A stretch of 64,000 bases of DNA from Planctomycetota bacterium (GTDB lineage: Bacteria > Planctomycetota > Planctomycetia > Gemmatales > Gemmataceae). Positions 35,359 through 44,995 of this stretch are shown here, one piece after another. The notes beneath the pieces are model-generated. The model worked only from the letters and a program-made list of their open reading frames with translations. It was not told the DNA's origin and searched no databases. Numbering within the stretch: position 1 is the stretch's first letter; each line of letters begins with the position of its first letter. Where the stretch lies: contig JAJXWW010000048.1 of assembly GCA_021781415.1 (NCBI GenBank), forward strand, positions 62,001 through 126,000. Reading direction: 5' to 3'. Position numbers and translations under genes: made by a program.

Positions 35359-35413
35359 TTACCAGCCCGCAGCCCCAGCAACGGATGCTCTTGCTGGCGC
35401 TGCGGGCTGGTAA
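35359..35413. repeat. Long palindrome directly after the NagB fusion gene
   Basis: TTACCAGCCCGCAG (35359-35372) and CTGCGGGCTGGTAA (35400-35413) are perfect arms; an inner CCAGCAA/TTGCTGG pair extends the stem. It starts 2 nt after the minus-strand stop codon at 35415, so it will fold in the mRNA end. It looks like a dispersed REP-type element serving as a terminator or stabiliser. Confidence 0.65.
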
Positions 35414-35414
35414 A

Positions 35415-37295
35415 TCACGATCCTTCCGAATCGCGCCACTGGACGAAGCCTTCCAAGGCGTAAAACTCCGGGAGACCGAGTTTATCGTAGACTTTGGCCG
35501 TGTGACGATTGCGGTCCTCGGCGCGCTGCCAAAACTCGCGGCGATCCGTGCCGCCGGGAAACATGGCGCGGTCCTTCTGCGATTGATGGCGGAAGATAGC
35601 TTGCTTCTTGCGTTCCACATCTTCGGGAGACAGGGGAACGACGCGCTCGATTTCGTGCGGCTCCCACTCTTCCCAGGCTCCGCGGTAGAGCCAGACTTCG
35701 AAGTTTTGTCCCTTCTGGCGTACGGCTCGGACGGCGTCGAAGATCGCCTCGGCGCAAACCCGATGCGTGCCGTGCGGATCGGACAGCTCGCCGGCAACGA
35801 AAATCTGCGCCGGTTGCAAGCGCTCCAAAAGTGCGATGATGTCGGCGATGTCCTGCGGATGAATCGGTGCCTTGGCGATGGTCCCGGTGCGATAGAAGCG
35901 CAGATCCATGAACTCCAGCTGTTCGGGTGGAACGCCGCAGGCCAGCGCCGCCGCCCGCGCCTCCGTCTCGCGGATCAATCCTTTGACCTTGAGCAAATCT
36001 TCGGAATCCGGTTGCCCCGGCTTCTTGGAACGGAGAAACGTCTGCATCCGCTCCTTGAGCCTTTCCGTCTGCTCTTCGTCGATTTGAAACAGGCGATTGA
36101 ACTCGACGGCGAAATCGACGTAGCGCCAGGCGTCGTGGTCGAAGACGGCGATGTTGCCGCTGGTCATGTAGGCGACGTGAACGCGATGACGCTGTTCGAC
36201 GAGACGGATGAGCGTGCCGCCCATACTGATGACATCGTCGTCGGGGTGCGGACTAAAGATGAGGGCGGTATGGGATTCGCGTCCGCCCGGTTCGGTGCAG
36301 AGAGTCGCCATCAATTCGTCGAAGACGCGGCGGCCGAGAACGCTGGCGGGTCCGTATTCGCGGAGCAACTCGTAGAGTTCGTGTTCGCGGAAATCGTCGT
36401 CGGAGAGTTTCAGAAGCGCCTTCTCGACTTTGAGGCCGAGCCAGATGACGGCCTTGCGGATGAGGGCCGGAGTCCAATTGACGGGTCCGATGGTCCAGGG
36501 GCGGGCGAAGGAGGCCAATTCGCCGGCGGCGGCGCGGTCGAGCAAGATCGTCGCGTCGGGATGCTGTTGCAAGAAGCTGGCGGCCACCGAGTCGGTGATC
36601 GATCCTTCGACGGCCCGCTGCACGATCTTGGCCTTGTGTTCGCCGAACGCCAACAGAACGACTTTACGCGCATCGAGGATGGTGCCGACGCCCATCGTCA
36701 GCGCTTGATGGGGTACGTTGTCTTCGCCGAAAAAGCTGCTGGCCGCGTCGCGGCGCGTCACCGGATCGAGTGTGGCCATGCGCGTGCGGCTGTGGCGCGT
36801 CGAACCGGGTTCGTTGAAGCCGATGTGTCCGGTGCGACCGATGCCGAGCAACATCAGATCGATGCCGCCGGCGCGGCGGATTTTCTGTTCGTAGCGGTGA
36901 CAGTATTCCTCGGCCTCCTCCGGCTTGATCGTGCCATCGGGCACGTTGATGTTTTCCGCCGGAATGTTGACGTGATTGAAAAATGTCTCCTGCATCCAGC
37001 GGCGATAGCTCTGCGGATCGTCCGGCTGCATGGGATAGTATTCGTCGAGGTTGAAGGTGATGACGCGCGAGAAGTCGAGTCCGGCATCGCGGTGCAGGCG
37101 AATCAATTCGCGGTACAGTCCGACGGGAGTGGAGCCGGTCGGCAGGCCGAGTACGGTCGGTCGTCCCGCCGAGTTGTTCTGACGAATCAGGCTCTCGATC
37201 ATCAAGGCGACGTGGCGCGTCGCCTGAGCGCTGGTGGGAAACACGAGGGTCGGCGTCTTGGTATGCGGGACATAGTGCGAAGACATAACGATCAT
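35415..37295 (-). CDS. Glucosamine-6-phosphate deaminase fused to a PIG-L-type deacetylase
   Basis: About 626 residues. Residues 15-270 are NagB-like ([49 protein letters not shown]). Residues 310-560 are a PIG-L/LmbE deacetylase with zinc motif [13 protein letters not shown] and a later SDPHGTHRV. NagB turns glucosamine-6-phosphate into fructose-6-phosphate and ammonia; PIG-L enzymes remove N-acetyl groups, so one chain could do two steps of amino sugar use (inference). Such NagB-like/PIG-L proteins are known from Bacteroidetes and planctomycetes. AAGGG lies 5 nt before the ATG at 37295. Confidence 0.9.
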   Translation of the reverse strand: MIVMSSHYVPHTKTPTLVFPTSAQATRHVALMIESLIRQNNSAGRPTVLGLPTGSTPVGLYRELIRLHRDAGLDFSRVITFNLDEYYPMQPDDPQSYRRWMQETFFNHVNIPAENINVPDGTIKPEEAEEYCHRYEQKIRRAGGIDLMLLGIGRTGHIGFNEPGSTRHSRTRMATLDPVTRRDAASSFFGEDNVPHQALTMGVGTILDARKVVLLAFGEHKAKIVQRAVEGSITDSVAASFLQQHPDATILLDRAAAGELASFARPWTIGPVNWTPALIRKAVIWLGLKVEKALLKLSDDDFREHELYELLREYGPASVLGRRVFDELMATLCTEPGGRESHTALIFSPHPDDDVISMGGTLIRLVEQRHRVHVAYMTSGNIAVFDHDAWRYVDFAVEFNRLFQIDEEQTERLKERMQTFLRSKKPGQPDSEDLLKVKGLIRETEARAAALACGVPPEQLEFMDLRFYRTGTIAKAPIHPQDIADIIALLERLQPAQIFVAGELSDPHGTHRVCAEAIFDAVRAVRQKGQNFEVWLYRGAWEEWEPHEIERVVPLSPEDVERKKQAIFRHQSQKDRAMFPGGTDRREFWQRAEDRNRHTAKVYDKLGLPEFYALEGFVQWRDSEGS

Positions 37296-37345
37296 GGGAA
37301 CCCTTCGATTTTCGCGGGTGGGACCGGCGTCTCATTGGTCGAACG

Positions 37346-37369
37346 CGCTCCGCCGCGCGTCGCGGCTAA
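37346..37369. repeat. Dispersed repeat, matching the loop of 51032-51085 in inverse orientation
   Basis: CGCTCCGCCGCGCGTCGCGG CTAA differs at one position from the reverse complement of 51044-51067. It lies in the divergent gap between the NagB fusion and ThiSG genes. Confidence 0.6.
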
Positions 37370-37448
37370 ACGAAAACGGCGTAACTCATATAGCTATAAC
37401 TTAGGCACATTTCGACAAAACGGCCAATGCGGAGAGGAGAGACGATTC

Positions 37449-38486
37449 ATGCTGACTTTTACGGTCAACGGCGAGGCGCGCTCGCTGCCGGAACCTCTGA
37501 CGGTGGCGCAATTGTTAGAGCATCTCCACTACGACCGTGGCCGCGTCGCGGTCGAAATCAACGGCGAAGTTGTGCCCTCCGCGCGGCACGGCGAACGGCA
37601 TCTGAAGGCTGCGGATCGCGTCGAGATTGTCACCTTGGTCGGCGGCGGGACGGTCGATGCGGACCCGGAGGACAAACCGCTCGTCATTGGCAAGTTTACC
37701 TTTCGGAGCCGGCTCATCACCGGCACCGGCAAGTATGCCAGCTACGACTCGATGCGCGATTGCTTGTCGGCCAGCGGTTGCGAGGTGACGACGGTGGCCG
37801 TTCGCCGCGAACGCCTCGTCGACAAACAGGGTCGCAATATCCTCGATTATCTCGATCTGAAGCGCTACACGATCCTGCCGAACACGGCCGGTTGCTTCAG
37901 CGCCGAGGACGCCGTGCGTCATGCCCGTCTGGCCCGCGAACTGTTGAGCAATCTCGGCAATCCGGGAGCCGATTGGGTCAAACTCGAATGTCTCGGCGAT
38001 GTCAAAACCCTGTTGCCCGATCCGATCGCCACGCTCAAGGCCACGGAACAATTGGTGAAAGACGGATTCCAAGTCCTCGTCTATACCAGCGACGATCCGA
38101 TGATGGCCCGGCATCTGAAGGCAGCCGGAGCGGTCAGCGTCATGCCCGCCGGCTCGCCCATTGGCAGCGGCCAAGGCGTTCTGAACGCCAATAATATCCG
38201 CATCATTTTGGAGTATTTGAAGGACGGCGATGCCGATTATCCGGTGATCGTCGATGCCGGAGTGGGAACGGCCAGCGATGTGGCGGTGGCGATGGAACTG
38301 GGTTGCGACGGCGTCTTGCTGAACACCGGCATCGCCCACGCCGGCGATCCGTTGCGCATGGCCCACGCCATGCGGCACGCCTGCTCCGCCGGTCGCCTGG
38401 CGTTCCTAGCGGGCCGTATTCCCCGAAAAATGTACGCGCAGGCATCGAGTCCGATGGAGGGCCGCATCGCCCCCTCGGCATCGTAA
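37449..38486 (+). CDS. thiG: Thiazole synthase with N-terminal ThiS sulfur carrier (ThiS-ThiG fusion)
   Basis: About 345 residues. Residues 1-67 are ThiS ([29 protein letters not shown]). Residues 75-345 are ThiG ([48 protein letters not shown] with the likely Schiff-base Lys, [33 protein letters not shown]). It makes the thiazole phosphate of thiamine from deoxyxylulose phosphate, dehydroglycine and ThiS thiocarboxylate. Stand-alone ThiS needs a free C-terminal Gly-Gly; here Gly65-Gly67 is internal. The ATG at 37449 follows AGGAGAG; the very long upstream frame to 35352 is antisense to the NagB gene and is spurious. Confidence 0.92.
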   Translation: MLTFTVNGEARSLPEPLTVAQLLEHLHYDRGRVAVEINGEVVPSARHGERHLKAADRVEIVTLVGGGTVDADPEDKPLVIGKFTFRSRLITGTGKYASYDSMRDCLSASGCEVTTVAVRRERLVDKQGRNILDYLDLKRYTILPNTAGCFSAEDAVRHARLARELLSNLGNPGADWVKLECLGDVKTLLPDPIATLKATEQLVKDGFQVLVYTSDDPMMARHLKAAGAVSVMPAGSPIGSGQGVLNANNIRIILEYLKDGDADYPVIVDAGVGTASDVAVAMELGCDGVLLNTGIAHAGDPLRMAHAMRHACSAGRLAFLAGRIPRKMYAQASSPMEGRIAPSAS

Positions 38487-38677
38487 GAGAGCCGCATGGC
38501 GAGGCGAGATCCCACGACGGAATCCGTCTCGATCCGAGTGAACGAAGGCGTCGTTCGGACGCTCTCGTGAGTGTGGCGGTTTCTTGACATAGCTACCGAC
38601 TTTGCATTGGCCAAGAAGTTGTGCGAAAATACATGGGATTGTGTTTGTCCCCATTCGTGGACGAGAGAGGCGAATCC

Positions 38678-39910
38678 ATGCGTGTTTTGCACACCGCCGA
38701 CTGGCATTTGGCCGACCGGCTCGGACGCATCGACCGCACCGGCGATCTACGCCGCGCCGTCGAGCGCGTGGCCGACTATTGCCGAACCGAAAAGATCGAT
38801 GTCTTGCTCGTGGCCGGCGATCTGTTCAGCGAACTGGCCGGGGCCGACGCCCTGCGCGAGTCGATCCAACACCTGCAGGAGACGTTTCAACCGTTCCTGC
38901 GCGACGGCGGCACGATACTGACGCTGACCGGCAATCACGATAAGGAAAACTTCTGCCAAACGCTGCGCCATGCGATGAACTTGGCCGCGCCCAGCGTCAA
39001 AGCGGGGGCAGTCGCTCCGGCGGGCCGGTTGTATTTGGCCACCGGGCCGACCCTCTTGCAACTCCAAGACCGAGAAAGCGACAAACCGATTCAGTTTATC
39101 CTCATGCCCTACCCGACGCCGACGCGCTACCTCAAGGAAGAAGAGACGCAGCGTTATCAGAGTCTCGACGAAAAGAATCGGCGCTTGATGGCGGCTTTTA
39201 CCCATCAATTGAGTAAACTGCAAAGCGACCAACGCTTCGATCCAACCTTGCAAACGGTTCTGGCCGCGCACGTTCACGTTCGCGGCGCGGAACTGCCGAC
39301 GTTGTTTCGCATCAGCGAGGAGGAGGACGTGGTTTTCTCCGACGCCGATTTGCCGACCGGCTTCGCCTATATCGCCCTGGGGCACATCCACCGAGCGCAG
39401 TATCTCGGCGGACAAAAGCACGTCCGCTACTCCGGCAGCATCGAACGGATGGATCTCGGCGAAAAAGACGATCAAAAAGGAGTGGTTTTGTTTGATGTGG
39501 GACGGGAAGGATTGCGCGGCGAACCGACGGTGTTGCCGTTGGACGCCACGCCGATCTACGAAATCGAGATTCATTCGCCGCAAGACGAACTACCCGGCTT
39601 GAAGGAACGCTACGCCGGAGCCAACGACGATCTGGTGCGCATCGTCTGTACCTACACGGCCGGCGTGGATAACCGCGAAGAGATTTTACGCGAACTGAAT
39701 GAGATATTTCCGCGCTGGTACGACCGCGAGATCAACGAACGCAACGCGCTGGATAAGACTTCGCTTGTGGGCGCGGCGACGGGGCCGGCCAAGAGTTTCG
39801 AGCAAACCGTCCGCGACTATCTGATGCAAGAATTGACCAATCATCCCGAAGAGTTCCAACAGGCAGTGATGGCCCGCGCCGAGGAAATCTTGAAAGAGGT
39901 GGAAGCATGA
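38678..39910 (+). CDS. sbcD: SbcD-like DNA repair exonuclease subunit (Mre11-type)
   Basis: About 410 residues. Metallophosphoesterase motifs: HTADWHLADR (D7, H9), VAGDLFSE, LTGNHDKENF, AAHVHVRG and ALGHIHRAQYL, as in SbcD/Mre11. With SbcC it forms a nuclease that cuts hairpins and processes DNA ends. The C-terminus has a helical capping part. The ATG at 38678 follows GAGAGAGG. Its stop overlaps the sbcC start (ATGA). Confidence 0.93.
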   Translation: MRVLHTADWHLADRLGRIDRTGDLRRAVERVADYCRTEKIDVLLVAGDLFSELAGADALRESIQHLQETFQPFLRDGGTILTLTGNHDKENFCQTLRHAMNLAAPSVKAGAVAPAGRLYLATGPTLLQLQDRESDKPIQFILMPYPTPTRYLKEEETQRYQSLDEKNRRLMAAFTHQLSKLQSDQRFDPTLQTVLAAHVHVRGAELPTLFRISEEEDVVFSDADLPTGFAYIALGHIHRAQYLGGQKHVRYSGSIERMDLGEKDDQKGVVLFDVGREGLRGEPTVLPLDATPIYEIEIHSPQDELPGLKERYAGANDDLVRIVCTYTAGVDNREEILRELNEIFPRWYDREINERNALDKTSLVGAATGPAKSFEQTVRDYLMQELTNHPEEFQQAVMARAEEILKEVEA

Positions 39911-42900
39911 TTCCGCAATGTATCCGCCTAGAAGGTTTCTTGTGTTATAAGGACAAACAAGAGATCAACTTCGACAACCACGCGACATTGTGGATGTTGT
40001 CGGGCCTCAACGGCAGCGGCAAGTCGAGCATCTTCGATGCCGTCACCTACGCTCTGTTCGGCCACCATCGCGGCGGCAGCCAACACGCGATTGAACTCAT
40101 CAACAAAGACAGCGACGGCTTGAGCGTCGAATTCGATTTCCGGCTCGATACCCAAGCCTATCGCGTCCGGCGGACACTGCGGAAGAAGGCGCGAGGCGCG
40201 CCGACTTCGACGCATCAGATTTACCGCTGCGAGCCGAACGGCGAGACAAGCAATTGGAAGGCCATCGAGGGTACCAACTACAAAGCGCAGTTCACCGAAT
40301 GGATAAACGACAAAATAGGTCTCAACTATGAGACGTTTACGTCGTCCGTTCTGTTGCTTCAGGGCAAGTCCGAAAAGCTGCTCGATTCCAAACCGGACGG
40401 ACGCCGGGCGGTGTTGGCCAGCATCGTCGATCTGGAACGCTACGAGAAATTGCACGAAAAGGCGGACGAACGACGGAAGAGCCTCAAGGCACAATTCGAG
40501 CAACTCGGAGATCGCCTCAAGGCGCTGCCAGAAGTCAAAGACGAGCAAATGACGGAGGCGCACGAACGCATCGATCGCGCCGCGTCGGCGCGCGAGACCG
40601 CCCGCGCCGAGATCGAACGCTTGCGCGAGACGGAGCATCGAGCCAAGGGTTGGATCGACCTGCAACGACAGTTGAAGGAGGCTGCGGAGCGCTGGGCGCG
40701 CGCGCATCGGCTCCTCGCCGAATCCGCGGACATTGAGCGCGACGTGGAGCGCCTGCGCGAGTTGCGCGAGGTGCTGCCGCGCTTAAAGAACATCATCGGA
40801 CAGCGCGGCACCATCCGCGACGCCGAGTTGAAGACGAAGAACCTCGCGGCTGAGAAGCAGAAATCTCTCGAAGCACTCGCTCTGCGTGAAAGCGAACACA
40901 AGCAAGAGAACGACAAACGCAGGACGCTCCAGACCTTGATCGCCAACCAAGAAGATCAACAACGGACTCTGAACGCTCAGCTGCTCCTCGTCACGGGGCA
41001 TATGGCGAAGCTCAAGGAATACGAACGCCATGAAGACGATCTTAAAAGTATTCGAAGTGATCTCAAGGCGCTGCCCAACGATCCTTCGTCCGAAGTGCGA
41101 AGCGTTCGGGAGCGAGTCGAAGCGCTGACTGCCTTGGGGCGATGGGTGCCGCGCTTGGAACGCTTTCGGTCGAGCCGCGAGCAGCTGGGGCAGGCGAAAG
41201 GGAAAGCGGCAAGCGCGGACGACGAAAAACGGCAAATCGAATCGAAAGGAAAACAGTGGGGCGAGGAGGTAAAGCGTCTGGAGCCGATGGTGGCGGAAGC
41301 CGACGCGGAAACCCGGCAAGCCAGCGCGGCGGCGATCGAGGCCAAGACGCTGCTCCAACAAGCCCGTGCCAGTCTGACGGACCTTGGTTCACTCGATCTT
41401 TCGGGAAGATGCCGACAGTGCGGTCAAGTTGTGCCCCCGAACCATTTGGATGACGAGAAGCGCAAACGAAACGCGGAGATCCATCGCGCCGAAGCTCGGC
41501 TCAATCAAGCGAATGCCGCCGTGCAAGCCGCGCAGACGGCGGAGAAGGAAGTGCGTGATAAATTCGTCGCCGCTCAGAAGGCACATCAAGAAGCGCGTGA
41601 AGAGTATCGAGATTGTCTCAATCGCGTCCAGCAGGGGCAAGCGGATATTACCCGTTTACAGAGCGATTGTCTGCAAATATACGGCGAATTACCGGAGGCG
41701 TATACGCATCGCATCTCTCCGACCGTTCCCGACGATTGGACGACGACGACCTATCCCGCGACCGCCGATCTCGACGCGCTTCGCGTCGAGGCAGCCGGCA
41801 GCGCGGAAGCGCGGCAGCGTCTGCAAGCTGCGGAAAAGATCGAGCGACAATGGAATGTTCTCAAAGCGCGCGAGACGGCCGCTCTCGAATCCTCTCTCCG
41901 GCTGAAAGACGAACTACCGGCCGACCGCGAAGGCGTGCGTAAGCAACACGTCGAAACGACGCGGCAATCCGAGGCTCTCGACCGCGATCTGAAAATCAAT
42001 CGCGCCGCCCTCCTGGCAGTAGACAGAGACATCGAGCGCATTGCGAAAGAACGCGAACAAACGAAGGCGCGAGTGGGCGAATGCGACCATCAATTGAAGG
42101 ATCAAGAATTGACGCGCGATCACGCTCGACAGGCGATTGCCGCCAACCGAAGAGAGTTGCCCGCACCTTGGCAGGAGCGAGCCGATTCGCTCGGTCTGGC
42201 GGAATGGAATGAGCTGGACGGGGAGCGCAAGAGCTTGGAAGAATCGGGCACCGACCAACGCGGCAGAGAGCTTCAGCACGCGCGCGATAATCTCGATGTA
42301 TTGCGGCAAGACAAAGAAGCGTTTGAAGCGAAGCAAGACGATTTCCCCCCCGAATCGCGGCGCGACCCAGCCGAGATCAAAGGCGCGATCGACGCGGCTC
42401 GCCAGGCGGAGAGCCAACGCGAAAACGAGCTAACGGAAGCGAGAAAACTCTTGGCCGTCTTGGAGAATCATCGCAAACAGCGCGAAGAAATCGGCGCGGA
42501 TTACGTTCGCGCCGAGGGCGAGTGGACCTATCAAAAGACGTTGGCCGAGTTGCTGGGCAAAGATCGGCTGCAACTGTATCTCGTTCGCCAAGCGGAAAGG
42601 CAAGTCGTCGAGTACGCCAACGCCGTTCTCGACCGCCTTTCCGGAGGGCAATTGTATCTGAAGCTGAGCGGCGAAGCCAACGGGGAAGGCGGCTCCGACC
42701 GCGCGCTCGATCTAGAGTCGTACAATCGCCTTACCGGCGAGAAACCGATCAACGTGGCCTTTCTCAGCGGCAGCCAGAAGTTCCGCGTCGCCGTTAGTCT
42801 CGCTCTCGGCATCGGCCAATACGCCAGCCGGCAGCATCGGCCCATCGAGTCGGTCATCATCGACGAAGGGTTTGGTTGTCTCGACAGCCAAGGTCGGCAG

Positions 42901-43050
42901 GTAATGATCCAAGAATTGCAGAATCTCCGCAGTCAAATGCGTTGCATCCTTCTGGTATCCCATCAAGAAGAGTTCGCCGAAGCCTTCTCCGACGGCTACC
43001 ACTTCGAACTCGAATCCGGCGCAACGAGGGTGAAACGATTTCAAAAGTGA
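39907..43050 (+). CDS. sbcC: SbcC-like SMC-family ATPase (Rad50-type)
   Basis: About 1047 residues. Walker A GLNGSGKSS near residue 36, two long coiled-coil arms, and in the exact middle a zinc hook CRQC (Cys502 and Cys505) that joins two subunits. The C-terminal signature is YLKLSGEANGEGG/FLSGSQKFRVAVSLALG and Walker B SVIIDEGFGCLDSQGR, with the H-loop VSHQEEF. Partner of SbcD. It is followed after 95 nt by the MoxR gene. Confidence 0.95.
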   Translation: MIPQCIRLEGFLCYKDKQEINFDNHATLWMLSGLNGSGKSSIFDAVTYALFGHHRGGSQHAIELINKDSDGLSVEFDFRLDTQAYRVRRTLRKKARGAPTSTHQIYRCEPNGETSNWKAIEGTNYKAQFTEWINDKIGLNYETFTSSVLLLQGKSEKLLDSKPDGRRAVLASIVDLERYEKLHEKADERRKSLKAQFEQLGDRLKALPEVKDEQMTEAHERIDRAASARETARAEIERLRETEHRAKGWIDLQRQLKEAAERWARAHRLLAESADIERDVERLRELREVLPRLKNIIGQRGTIRDAELKTKNLAAEKQKSLEALALRESEHKQENDKRRTLQTLIANQEDQQRTLNAQLLLVTGHMAKLKEYERHEDDLKSIRSDLKALPNDPSSEVRSVRERVEALTALGRWVPRLERFRSSREQLGQAKGKAASADDEKRQIESKGKQWGEEVKRLEPMVAEADAETRQASAAAIEAKTLLQQARASLTDLGSLDLSGRCRQCGQVVPPNHLDDEKRKRNAEIHRAEARLNQANAAVQAAQTAEKEVRDKFVAAQKAHQEAREEYRDCLNRVQQGQADITRLQSDCLQIYGELPEAYTHRISPTVPDDWTTTTYPATADLDALRVEAAGSAEARQRLQAAEKIERQWNVLKARETAALESSLRLKDELPADREGVRKQHVETTRQSEALDRDLKINRAALLAVDRDIERIAKEREQTKARVGECDHQLKDQELTRDHARQAIAANRRELPAPWQERADSLGLAEWNELDGERKSLEESGTDQRGRELQHARDNLDVLRQDKEAFEAKQDDFPPESRRDPAEIKGAIDAARQAESQRENELTEARKLLAVLENHRKQREEIGADYVRAEGEWTYQKTLAELLGKDRLQLYLVRQAERQVVEYANAVLDRLSGGQLYLKLSGEANGEGGSDRALDLESYNRLTGEKPINVAFLSGSQKFRVAVSLALGIGQYASRQHRPIESVIIDEGFGCLDSQGRQVMIQELQNLRSQMRCILLVSHQEEFAEAFSDGYHFELESGATRVKRFQK

Positions 43051-43145
43051 CCTTGGCGACAAGAGCGCGTCTTTCTTGCTCCGTGCCGGTTCGGTGGTAG
43101 AATGTCGAAGCCGACGACTGCCGACAAACCCACGAGATCGATTTC

Positions 43146-44180
43146 ATGCACGATGCCGCGAAGAACGAAGCCGAATTGGTACAGGATTTGGCCGCCGTCT
43201 ATCGACGGATGACCGAACAAATTGGCCGAGTCATCGTCGGCCAAAATGAGGTCGTCGAACAATTGTTGATGGCCCTGTTCAGCCGCGGCCATTGTCTATT
43301 GGTCGGCGTGCCGGGGTTGGCGAAAACGCTGCTCGTCAGCACGGTGTCGAAGATATTACATCTCTCTTTTAAGCGCATTCAGTTCACGCCGGACCTCATG
43401 CCCGCCGACATCACCGGCACCGACATCCTGCAAGACGATGCCGAGACGGGACGCCGCAAGTTCGTCTTCTTACCCGGCCCGGTCTTCGCCAACATGGTTC
43501 TCGCCGACGAAATCAATCGCACTCCGCCCAAGACCCAAGCCGCGCTGCTCGAGGCCATGCAGGAGCATCACGTCACCGCCGGATCGCACACGTATCCTCT
43601 CCCGCAGCCGTTCTTCGTCTTGGCGACGCAGAACCCCATCGAACAGGAAGGAACCTATCCGCTGCCGGAGGCGCAGCTCGACCGTTTTATGTTCAACATC
43701 AAGGTCGGCTATCCCGATCGCGCCGAAGAGATGGAAATCATGAAACGGACGACGAGTTCGCAGCGCGTGGAATTGCAACCGCTGCTCGACGGCGAACAGA
43801 TTCAGCGCTTGCAAGAAGTAGTGCGGCAAGTCGTGGTGGCCGATCATGTGTTTGCCTACGTCGCCGACTTGGTGCGGGCGACGCGGCCACGAGAGAGCGG
43901 CGCGCCGAAGTTCGTGCCGGAGTTGTTGAGTTGGGGCGCGGGTCCGCGCGCCTGCCAATACATGATTCTCGGCGGCAAAGCGCGGGCGATCCTCAACGGC
44001 CGGCTCCACGTCACCACCGAGGACATACGCTCCGTCGCCTATCCGGTATTGCGCCATCGTTTGGTCACGACGTTCAACGCCGACGCCGAAGGCATCGGCA
44101 CCGATGAAATCGTGCGGCGCTTGATCGAGACCATTCCGTTGCCACAAGAAGAAGCCGCGGCCAAGGTCAAACGCGCATGA
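43146..44180 (+). CDS. MoxR-family AAA+ ATPase
   Basis: About 344 residues. Walker A GVPGLAKT (about 54-61), Walker [21 protein letters not shown], sensor 1 [20 protein letters not shown] followed by LDRF, sensor 2 GPRACQ. MoxR ATPases act as chaperones, often for VWA-domain partners. No such partner is next to it here; the large VWA-like membrane protein at 13060 is a possible distant partner (inference). No clear SD is seen; the start is taken from the usual N-terminus. It converges with trmJ, with 56 nt between stops. Confidence 0.9.
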   Translation: MHDAAKNEAELVQDLAAVYRRMTEQIGRVIVGQNEVVEQLLMALFSRGHCLLVGVPGLAKTLLVSTVSKILHLSFKRIQFTPDLMPADITGTDILQDDAETGRRKFVFLPGPVFANMVLADEINRTPPKTQAALLEAMQEHHVTAGSHTYPLPQPFFVLATQNPIEQEGTYPLPEAQLDRFMFNIKVGYPDRAEEMEIMKRTTSSQRVELQPLLDGEQIQRLQEVVRQVVVADHVFAYVADLVRATRPRESGAPKFVPELLSWGAGPRACQYMILGGKARAILNGRLHVTTEDIRSVAYPVLRHRLVTTFNADAEGIGTDEIVRRLIETIPLPQEEAAAKVKRA

Positions 44181-44236
44181 GGTCGATGGGCGGCGTTCGA
44201 GCCGTGGCGGAGGAGGGGCCGGGGCGCGACCCTTCC

Positions 44237-44995
44237 TCACTCGTCGCCGTCGCTTTCGTGTGGATGGCTCGCGAACCAGCGCAGTTGGCGGGCGAGACCG
44301 AGCAGGATATTCACTTCGGTCGGCGTTGGCGCGGCTCGATTGAGGAGATGGCGCAGAGCGTGCATTAGCGAGTCGGCCTTCTCGTTCCAGAGAAAATGCA
44401 CGTCTTCCAACGCTAAGCGCAACTGCTCGTAGGCGCGTTCCCGCTCTTCGAATGGGGCGGGAGCCTCGACCGGCGGCAAGAGCGTGGACGCCGAGGAACG
44501 ATTCAGCCAGCAACGGCGCACCTCGTAGGCGCAGATAGCGACCGCTTGAGCCAGGTTCAATACCGGATATTGCGGATCGGTTGGTATGTGAATCAGATAA
44601 TGACAGAGCGACACTTCGGGATTGCTTAGACCGCTGGCTTCGGGGCCGAACACCAGAGCGGTCGGTCCCGAAGGCATGGCATCAACCAGATGCGGAGCGA
44701 TCCGTTCGGGGGAACCCACGCCTTGCCGTCGCGTCAAGCCGCCGACGCGCGCCGAGGTGGCGGCAACTACCAGGCAATCCGCGAGGGCCTCGCGCAAGTC
44801 GGCGACGATGCGGCAACGCTGGAGAACGTCTTCGCCGTGCGTGGCCACGCGCCGGGCTTCGACATCGGTTGGATCGGCTTCGGGGGAGACGAGGACCAGA
44901 TCGGTCATCCCCATGTTGCGCGCGACCCGCGCCGCCGCCCCGATATTGGCGGCGATGCGCGGACGAACCAAAACGATGCGACAATCGAGGATCAT
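44237..44995 (-). CDS. trmJ: TrmJ-like tRNA 2'-O-methyltransferase (SPOUT family)
   Basis: About 252 residues. SPOUT features: VLVRPRIAANIGAAARVARN at the N-terminus, the knot segment LVFGPEASGLSNPEVSLCHY, and IPTDPQYPVLNLAQAVAICA, all typical of TrmJ/TrmH-like enzymes that methylate ribose at tRNA position 32. The C-terminal extension (residues 165-252) is helical, as in TrmJ. Its ATG overlaps the TGA of the aas-like gene upstream (ATGA), so it is translationally coupled to it. Confidence 0.88.
   Translation of the reverse strand: MILDCRIVLVRPRIAANIGAAARVARNMGMTDLVLVSPEADPTDVEARRVATHGEDVLQRCRIVADLREALADCLVVAATSARVGGLTRRQGVGSPERIAPHLVDAMPSGPTALVFGPEASGLSNPEVSLCHYLIHIPTDPQYPVLNLAQAVAICAYEVRRCWLNRSSASTLLPPVEAPAPFEERERAYEQLRLALEDVHFLWNEKADSLMHALRHLLNRAAPTPTEVNILLGLARQLRWFASHPHESDGDE

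Noticed and set aside
35352-37448. A very long plus-strand frame ahead of ThiSG
   Set aside because: It is antisense to the NagB/PIG-L gene, which has clear motifs; only the part from 37449 has family matches.
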